Below, piece by piece: positions 15,977 to 21,630 of a stretch of 21,630 nucleotides of DNA. Source of the DNA: Planctomycetota bacterium (GTDB lineage: Bacteria > Planctomycetota > Planctomycetia > Pirellulales > Pirellulaceae); assembly GCA_029259935.1 (NCBI GenBank), contig JAJDEH010000285.1:1-21630 (forward strand). The letters are read 5' to 3'. The notes beneath the pieces were generated by a model, which made no database searches, was not told where the DNA came from, and saw nothing but the letters and a program-made list of their open reading frames with translations. Numbering within the stretch: position 1 is the stretch's first letter; every line of letters starts with the position of its first letter. The translations under genes were made by a program, and so were the position numbers.

Positions 15977-17458
15977 ATGGGGCCAGCGATTTCATTTGGC
16001 CACCAGGTAATGGGACGAAAAATCATGAAGAACAAGCTGCCGGTTCGTATTTGCGATTTGATAACCATGGTGCTGGCGGTGGTTTCTTGCTATGCAAACG
16101 CCACTTGGAGTGCTGCGGCAGAACGGCCCAATATCGTCGTGGTCCTGGTCGACGATTTACGATGGGACGACATTGGCTGCGCCGGCCATCCCTTCGCGCG
16201 GACGCCGAATATCGATCGGGTTGCTCACGAGGGCATCCGCTTTCGTAATGCATTCTGCACAACGCCACTTTGTTCTCCGGTGCGGGGCAGTTTGTTAACG
16301 GGCCTCTACACGCATCACCACGGCATCCTCGACAACACCAATCGCAGCGCCGCCAGCCACAAGCTGATCACCTTTCCGCTTGTTCTGCAAAAAGCCGGCT
16401 ACGCGACGGCCTACGTCGGCAAGTGGCACATGGGCAACGACGATTCGGCCCGCCCGGGTTTTGATCATTGGGTTAGCATGAAAGGGCAAGGAACCTCTTT
16501 CGACCCAGTCCTCAACGTGAACGGCAAACCGGTCAAACACAAGGGACACACGACCGACGCACTGAACGAACATGCCGAGCAGTTCGTGCGTCGCCAGAAA
16601 GACAAGCCGTTTTGTTTGTACATCGCTCATAAGGCGTTACACCCGGAGTTGGTGCAGTATGACGATGGAAGCATTTCCGACCCCTCGGCGGCAAGATTCA
16701 TGCCTGCCAAACGACACCAAAAGCTGTACGCCGACGAAGCGATTCCGCGGCGATTGAACGTCACCGACTCACTCGCGGGCAAGCCGGCACTGCTGCGGAA
16801 GATCAAGGACTTGCCACCGCTCAGCCGCAAAACCGGCACCAGCGACGAGACGATTCGCGATCGACTAAGAATGCTGGCGGCGGTGGATGAGGGCGTCGGA
16901 TCGCTATTCAAAGCCCTGGAAGAGACCGATCAATTGGACAATACCGTGCTGGTATTGCTCAGCGATCATGGTTACTGGTACGGCGAACACGGCCTCAGCG
17001 TCGAACGGCGGCTGCCGTATGAAGAGGCACTGCGGATACCGCTGCTGATTCGCTACCCGCCCGTTGTCAAAGCTGGTCAGACCAATGACGACTTCGCGCT
17101 GAGTATCGATTTGGCTCCTACGCTCCTTGACTTGGCCGGCGTTAAGAATCAGCCAGCGATGGATGGCCGCAGTTTGACGCCACTATTGCGCGGCGAATCG
17201 CCAGAAGATTGGCGGACGTCGTTTCTGATCGAATACAACACCGACACGGTGTTCCCGCGAGTACTCACGATGGGCTATCGGGCCATTCGCAACAAGCGTT
17301 GGAAATTCATTCGCTATCAGGATCTGGGCGGCATGAACGAGCTTTATGACTTGAAGATCGATCCTTACGAAATGAACAACATGATCAAGGACCCGAGCGC
17401 CAACAAAGTGTTGAAACAATTGCAAGCCGAATTAAGCGAGATGACGGGTGACTCTTAA
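15977..17458 (+). CDS. Exported type I sulfatase (arylsulfatase family)
   Basis: 493 residues if translation starts at 15977, where GGGGAA lies about six bases upstream. The ATG at 16025 (MKNKLPVRICDLITMVLAVV) would give a more standard signal peptide and is the main alternative. The formylglycine signature is CSPVRGSLLTG with Cys99 as the modified residue. Metal ligands fit Asp59-Asp60 (VVVLVDDLRWDD) and the DH of LLSDHGYWYGEHG. Substrate-contact residues Lys149 and His151 lie in VGKWHMG. The C-terminal subdomain contains NELYDLKIDPYEMNNMI, typical of the family. It hydrolyses sulfate esters, here most likely of a polysaccharide after export. Maturation needs a formylglycine-generating enzyme, not present in the window. 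Confidence 0.93.
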   Translation: MGPAISFGHQVMGRKIMKNKLPVRICDLITMVLAVVSCYANATWSAAAERPNIVVVLVDDLRWDDIGCAGHPFARTPNIDRVAHEGIRFRNAFCTTPLCSPVRGSLLTGLYTHHHGILDNTNRSAASHKLITFPLVLQKAGYATAYVGKWHMGNDDSARPGFDHWVSMKGQGTSFDPVLNVNGKPVKHKGHTTDALNEHAEQFVRRQKDKPFCLYIAHKALHPELVQYDDGSISDPSAARFMPAKRHQKLYADEAIPRRLNVTDSLAGKPALLRKIKDLPPLSRKTGTSDETIRDRLRMLAAVDEGVGSLFKALEETDQLDNTVLVLLSDHGYWYGEHGLSVERRLPYEEALRIPLLIRYPPVVKAGQTNDDFALSIDLAPTLLDLAGVKNQPAMDGRSLTPLLRGESPEDWRTSFLIEYNTDTVFPRVLTMGYRAIRNKRWKFIRYQDLGGMNELYDLKIDPYEMNNMIKDPSANKVLKQLQAELSEMTGDS

Positions 17459-17525
17459 CGCCGAAGCCCGGGATTCCACTGGTCTTCTTCAACTACCAGT
17501 TCGACAACGCACTGATGGAAAATCC

Positions 17526-20015
17526 ATGAAACCATTCGCGATAGCCGCACTGACATTGCTCTTTTGGGGACCTCTGTCCCTGCCAGCGCAGGAACTCCAT
17601 CCCAAGCGATCCTATCCACGTTTTTCAGTGGGAGTCACGGGCATCCGGGCCACGATTGAAGCCGGGCGGTTTGTTACCGTCCAGGACACGATGCCCGAGA
17701 CGCCGGCTCATGCGAAGTTTAAGCCGGGCGACGTTTTGCTCTCAGCCGGTGGCAGGATGTTGACCCAGGGCGACCCGCGCGTCCCACTCGGGGAAGCCGT
17801 CGCAGAGGCGGAAGGGACCGACGGAACTCTCGTTTTCAACGTGAAGAGCGGCGACGAAACCAAGAAGGTGTCCGTTCGGATTCCCGCCCTTGGCCCATAC
17901 AGCCGAACGTGGCCGCTGAACTGTCTCAAATCGGCGGCCATCATCGAGACCAACGCGGAATACGTCGCGCGGCATCAACGAGCGGATGGTTCGTATCAGT
18001 TCGACAGTCGGCCAGAGCGAGATGGGCTACTGGGGTGCCTCGCGGGATTGTTTTTGCTTTCGACGGGCGATCCAAAATATTTGCCCAATGTAAAACTTCA
18101 CGCTCGGAACCTGGCGAAAGCGGCCGAGGCAAGGCCGACGGGCAGCACGTGGCATTTGGGCTACCAGGGAATCCTGCTTGCCGAATATTATCTCAAGACC
18201 GGTGATCGATCGGTGCTGGCGGGTCTGAAGTCATTGTGCGATCGGGCGATTAGCACGCAAGCGGCGGGTGCCTGGGGACATGGCGGAATTCCCAATCCGG
18301 GATACGTGCAAAGCGGGCTCATGAACTCGGCCGGCGTTCCAGTTCTGACAACGTTGACTCTGGCCAAGGAATGTGGGGTCGCCGTCGACGAAGAAGGTTT
18401 TCTTCGTTCGCTCAAATTCTTTTATCGCATGGCGGGACACGGTAACGTTTGCTATGGCGATCACCGCAGCGAACTGTGGTGGCCCAACACCAATGGCCGC
18501 AATGCGATGTTGGCTTGCGGCTTGTCGTTGCTGGAAGAACCGCGATTTCAAAGAGCGGCCGAGCATTTGGCGCTGTTGGTCGCCGATTCGTATTACAAAC
18601 CCGAATTCGGTCATACAGGGGGTGGATTCAACTTTATTTGGCGCGGATTGGGTTCCGTTCATGTTCCCAAGGATCGGCAACCGCATTACCGCCGCCAGAT
18701 GGATAAGCTGGCTTGGTACTATGATCTTTGTCGGCAGCCGGGCGGCGGCTTTTCCATGTTGCCGACGCCGCCGGATACCACACGCTATGCAGGGCTAAGT
18801 TGGGGCACGGGCGCGATCGGTTTGACGTATACGGCTCCACTACGGACGTTGCGAATCACCGGCGCGCCGAGTACGGAGTACAGCGTCAAATACCAACGGG
18901 CCGGCTTCGATTGGGGCCGCGACGACGATTTGATCTTCCTAAGCAGCCGCGACGCCGCTGGCTTTGGCAAGGAAATGGACTCGCCACATGTCGTTTACGA
19001 GCGGCTGATCGGCAAAAAGAAGGACGAGGCGACGGTCGCTTTTTGCGCCAAACATCTTCGGCACTACAGCCCGATGGTTCGTTCGTGGGCGGCTCGGTAT
19101 CTGAACGAGGATCCGTCCCAGGATGCGACTGACGCTTTGGCGGAAGCCGTCCAACACTCCGATCCTCGGGTGCGCCGCGCGGTGTACGACAGCATTTCGG
19201 GATACGACAACTGGGGCCGGCCGCTGCGAACCCGTATGCCGCGAGCCACGGTATCGGATCGCTTTTTGCCGTCGATGCTTCAGACTTTGAATGACCCATC
19301 CTCGGCTTGGTGGGAGATTGACGGCGCGCTGTTCGCGCTTGGCCGAGCGGAAGCCGCCGACATCCGCCGGCAAATGCCGCTGATCAAAAAGTTTTCGAAA
19401 CATGAGGAATGGTATCTCCGCGAGGCCGCCTTTTGGGCGCTGGACGGACTTCGCGAATTTATTAAGCCCGAAGAGTTTCAGCGGCTGGCGGACTTGTATG
19501 CCGACGAGTCGCACGTATTTGCGCGTAGTTCGTTCGACGCCGGATTTCGCGAGATTGTGAAAGGGGCGAAGCTTGATTTGCCACCGGAAACACTGGCCGT
19601 CATCGCAAAATCGCTCGGCCCCACGCTGCATAGTGCGAAGGTCGTTAAAGGATATGATCCGACTAGTGGACGTCACGAGGCGGCGCATCGAACCATGATG
19701 ATCCTCGAGCATTTCGATCCCAAGATTTATGAGTACCTGATCGATGATATCGAGAAGTATCTCGTTTCGTGGGAACCTTACTATCAACACAGCGTGTGGC
19801 TGATTTCTGGCAGCAAATGGCAGCCGGGCATTTTGAAGGTACTCGAAGGTTTGGGAAAAGATGGGCGTCCCATTTGCGCGCGTTTGAAAACCGTTCTTCG
19901 AGACTTTGAGAAGTTTGATTCCCAACGCATGGACCGCAACGCGCGGGAAGCATTGGCGACTCAAATCCATGGCGCGGTCAGCGCGTGGGAAGAAAAATAC
20001 GGAAAGGTCGACTAG
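17526..20015 (+). CDS. Exported PDZ + alpha/alpha-toroid + HEAT-repeat protein (DUF6288-like)
   Basis: 829 residues from ATG 17526; in-frame codons upstream to 17448 overlap the sulfatase end and lack signal character. A signal peptide (residues 1-21) is followed by a PDZ-like domain (about 33-121, with SVGVTGIRATIEAGRFV and FKPGDVLLSAGGRML). A large region of about 130-440 has the repeated helix pairs and Trp/Gly-rich turns of an alpha/alpha-toroid (terpenoid-cyclase-like): YVARHQRADGSYQFDS, GSTWHLGYQGILLAEYYL, GAWGHGGIPNPGY, GHTGGGFNFIWRGLG, GGGFSMLP. HEAT-like repeats follow from about 503 (MVRSWAARYLNEDP, DPRVRRAVYDSISGY). I tentatively equate the middle part with DUF6288. The role is unknown; a glycan-binding or degrading function is an inference from its neighbours. 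Confidence 0.8.
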   Translation: MKPFAIAALTLLFWGPLSLPAQELHPKRSYPRFSVGVTGIRATIEAGRFVTVQDTMPETPAHAKFKPGDVLLSAGGRMLTQGDPRVPLGEAVAEAEGTDGTLVFNVKSGDETKKVSVRIPALGPYSRTWPLNCLKSAAIIETNAEYVARHQRADGSYQFDSRPERDGLLGCLAGLFLLSTGDPKYLPNVKLHARNLAKAAEARPTGSTWHLGYQGILLAEYYLKTGDRSVLAGLKSLCDRAISTQAAGAWGHGGIPNPGYVQSGLMNSAGVPVLTTLTLAKECGVAVDEEGFLRSLKFFYRMAGHGNVCYGDHRSELWWPNTNGRNAMLACGLSLLEEPRFQRAAEHLALLVADSYYKPEFGHTGGGFNFIWRGLGSVHVPKDRQPHYRRQMDKLAWYYDLCRQPGGGFSMLPTPPDTTRYAGLSWGTGAIGLTYTAPLRTLRITGAPSTEYSVKYQRAGFDWGRDDDLIFLSSRDAAGFGKEMDSPHVVYERLIGKKKDEATVAFCAKHLRHYSPMVRSWAARYLNEDPSQDATDALAEAVQHSDPRVRRAVYDSISGYDNWGRPLRTRMPRATVSDRFLPSMLQTLNDPSSAWWEIDGALFALGRAEAADIRRQMPLIKKFSKHEEWYLREAAFWALDGLREFIKPEEFQRLADLYADESHVFARSSFDAGFREIVKGAKLDLPPETLAVIAKSLGPTLHSAKVVKGYDPTSGRHEAAHRTMMILEHFDPKIYEYLIDDIEKYLVSWEPYYQHSVWLISGSKWQPGILKVLEGLGKDGRPICARLKTVLRDFEKFDSQRMDRNAREALATQIHGAVSAWEEKYGKVD

Positions 20016-20071
20016 ACAACTGAACATCCTCGACCACCATGTTCCGTTGTCCATAACGAAAGAACTAAATC

Positions 20072-21630
20072 ATGAAACTCACCTTCCGCATCACTGGACT
20101 CGTTTGCCTATTGACGTCCGTGGCCACCGCCCAGCAAGACGATGCGGCAGAGTTCCGTTTCGCGAACATCTTTAACCATCACATGGTCTTGCAATGCGAC
20201 AAGCCGCTTCAAATCTGGGGATGGGCGACGCCGGAAGCGGACGTCAGCTTGATGGTTACGGAAAACCGCGATGAAGCGCTAAAACTGGCCGGCGTCGAGC
20301 GGTTCGAGATAGGCAGTCGTCCGCAGCGACAAAGCGAAAGCCTTTACGCCACGGTGCGCTACGAGGTCCACAACGGGCCCACGTTCAAAACCATGAAGTC
20401 CACCGCCCAAGCGGATGAAACGGGTTTTTGGAGCATGAAACTCGAGCCGCTGGCCGCCAGTTACACGCCGAAGATTTTGATCGCCAAAAGCGGTGAAGAC
20501 TCGCAGTACATTCAAGACGTGCTGGTGGGCGAGGTGTGGATAACCAGCGGACAATCGAACATGGCCTACGGATTGGGCAACGCCACCGAAAAGGACATTG
20601 AACAGCAAGCCGCCGACTATCCCGCCATCCGCTACGCCGGCGTCCGCCAGTTAGCCGATGAGCCGCAAGACGACTTCGAACGCCGCGCCAACTGGCACAG
20701 CTTTGCTTGGGAAGAAGGCGACTTTAATCGCGTCTCGGGCGTGTCGTATTTTTTTGCCGTGCGGATGCATCGCTATTTGAAGGTGCCGGTTGGCATCTAC
20801 TGCAATGCCGTGGGTGGAACCTTGGCCGAGCAATGGACTTCGAAAGAAGATCTAGAATCGTTGCCGCAGCTTGCCCAGTTCCTGAAGAGTTACGGTGGAG
20901 CCGGGAATTGTTACAACGGCATGATCGCGCCGATCAGCCGAATGGCCGTGCGGGGGGCGTTGTTCTTTCAAGGCGAAAATAATTCGATCCGCAAATGGGA
21001 GATTTATCGCCATTCGTTTCCGCAAATGATCAAGTGCTGGCGCGAGACGTTGGGTGATGCTGAGTTGCCATTCGGCATCATTTCGTTGTACGGATTCGGC
21101 CCGCATCAACTGGACTTCGAACCCGAAATGACCAACGTGCCTGAAGGACTGTTTTGGTATGCGGCCATTCGCGACGTGCACCTAGAGACCTTCAAGACGG
21201 TTCCCAACACGGGGCTCATTTCAACGTGGGACGTTGGCGACACCGCCAACATTCACCCTCATCGGCAATGGATGGTCGGCTGGCGAGCGGCTCGTTGGGC
21301 GCTGGCCAAGGTCTACAACGAACCGATCCTCCACACGGGGCCGATCTATCGCGAGATGAAAACGGAGGGCAACAAGATCCGAGTCTATTTCGACCTCGAC
21401 CCCCTGGTGCAAGCGCAAGTCGACGAGCAACAAGCCAAGAGCGACAAGCGGCCGGCCTGGTGGTTTGCTTGGCCACACAGTCGCGATGGCAAACAATTGC
21501 GCGGCTTTGTCATCGCGGGAAAGGATCAACGATTCTATCCCGCTCAAGCCCGAGTCTATAACGTGGAAGTTGGCTGCCTCGAAGTTTGGTCGGACTTAGT
21601 ACCCGAACCGGCCGCCGTCCGTTTCGCTTG
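20072..21630 (+). CDS. Sialate O-acetylesterase (SASA family), truncated by window end
   Basis: 519 codons are open to the right edge with no stop. A signal peptide (MKLTFRITGLVCLLTSVATA) precedes a beta domain (FANIFNHHMVLQCDKPLQIW, a typical opening of long SASA proteins). The catalytic domain then carries GQSNM (160-164, Ser162 the expected nucleophile), VGGTLAEQW and FFQGENN (usually WYQGESN). A GDTANIHPH block near 389-397 should provide the catalytic His. The family removes acetyl esters from sugars in the periplasm or outside the cell. It lies 56 bases after the toroid gene on the same strand. The Shine-Dalgarno is weak. A second, distinct member begins at the left edge of the window. 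Confidence 0.9.
   Translation, partial: MKLTFRITGLVCLLTSVATAQQDDAAEFRFANIFNHHMVLQCDKPLQIWGWATPEADVSLMVTENRDEALKLAGVERFEIGSRPQRQSESLYATVRYEVHNGPTFKTMKSTAQADETGFWSMKLEPLAASYTPKILIAKSGEDSQYIQDVLVGEVWITSGQSNMAYGLGNATEKDIEQQAADYPAIRYAGVRQLADEPQDDFERRANWHSFAWEEGDFNRVSGVSYFFAVRMHRYLKVPVGIYCNAVGGTLAEQWTSKEDLESLPQLAQFLKSYGGAGNCYNGMIAPISRMAVRGALFFQGENNSIRKWEIYRHSFPQMIKCWRETLGDAELPFGIISLYGFGPHQLDFEPEMTNVPEGLFWYAAIRDVHLETFKTVPNTGLISTWDVGDTANIHPHRQWMVGWRAARWALAKVYNEPILHTGPIYREMKTEGNKIRVYFDLDPLVQAQVDEQQAKSDKRPAWWFAWPHSRDGKQLRGFVIAGKDQRFYPAQARVYNVEVGCLEVWSDLVPEPAAVRFA

Noticed and set aside
17448..17525. Upstream start of the 829-residue protein, overlapping the sulfatase end
   Set aside because: The extra 26 residues are polar and precede an obvious signal peptide that starts at the ATG at 17526.
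18939..20054. 371-residue minus-strand open frame
   Set aside because: Antisense to the HEAT-repeat half of the PDZ-toroid protein; composition is Arg-rich and domain-free.

Overview
The window looks like chromosomal DNA of a planctomycete, probably of the Pirellulales/Rhodopirellula type. Several protein families that are abundant or diagnostic in that phylum occur together: a PSCyt1-PSCyt2(DUF1549)-LamG-PSD1(DUF1553) protein, a Tat-exported DUF1501 protein, a type I sulfatase, a PQQ-like propeller with the planctomycete-style WNRFRGPG start of the mature protein, a DUF6288-like giant, and small membrane proteins with an SLR motif next to a transmembrane helix. This assignment comes from family content, not from a marker gene.

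Left part (1-5317). The window opens with the 5' end of a minus-strand sialate O-acetylesterase. It continues with an ankyrin-repeat gene remnant that carries in-frame stops, a four-helix membrane protein, a nested palindromic repeat, and a small SLR-type membrane protein. Two signalling genes follow on the plus strand. One is a FixJ/NarL-like regulator whose receiver has Glu where the phosphorylatable Asp should be and Lys in the acidic pair. The other is a stand-alone CheA-P1-like Hpt protein with no kinase attached. The spacer between them carries about ten copies of a 17-bp tandem repeat. A secreted CPHC protein closes this part.

Centre (5339-12522, minus strand). A four-gene run reads, in transcription order: beta-propeller lactonase, acetyl-xylan-esterase-type hydrolase, 1047-aa cytochrome/LamG/PSD1 protein, and DUF1501 protein. 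The last two overlap by four bases (ATGA). A perfect 23-bp hairpin lies between the esterase and the PSD1 gene. The lactonase promoter region (219 bp) is shared divergently with a plus-strand PQQ-like propeller gene.

Right part (12742-21630, plus strand). The propeller gene is followed by a BamE-like membrane-anchored small protein and a roughly 500-bp spacer. Then comes a tight run: amidohydrolase-type lactonase, sulfatase, a PDZ plus alpha/alpha-toroid plus HEAT protein, and a sialate O-acetylesterase cut by the window end. Desulfation, deacetylation and lactone opening fit the breakdown of a sulfated, acetylated, deoxysugar-rich polysaccharide, with the PSD1/DUF1501 operon a plausible partner. 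The most unusual structure in the window is the regulator, iteron array and Hpt block at 2121-3970.
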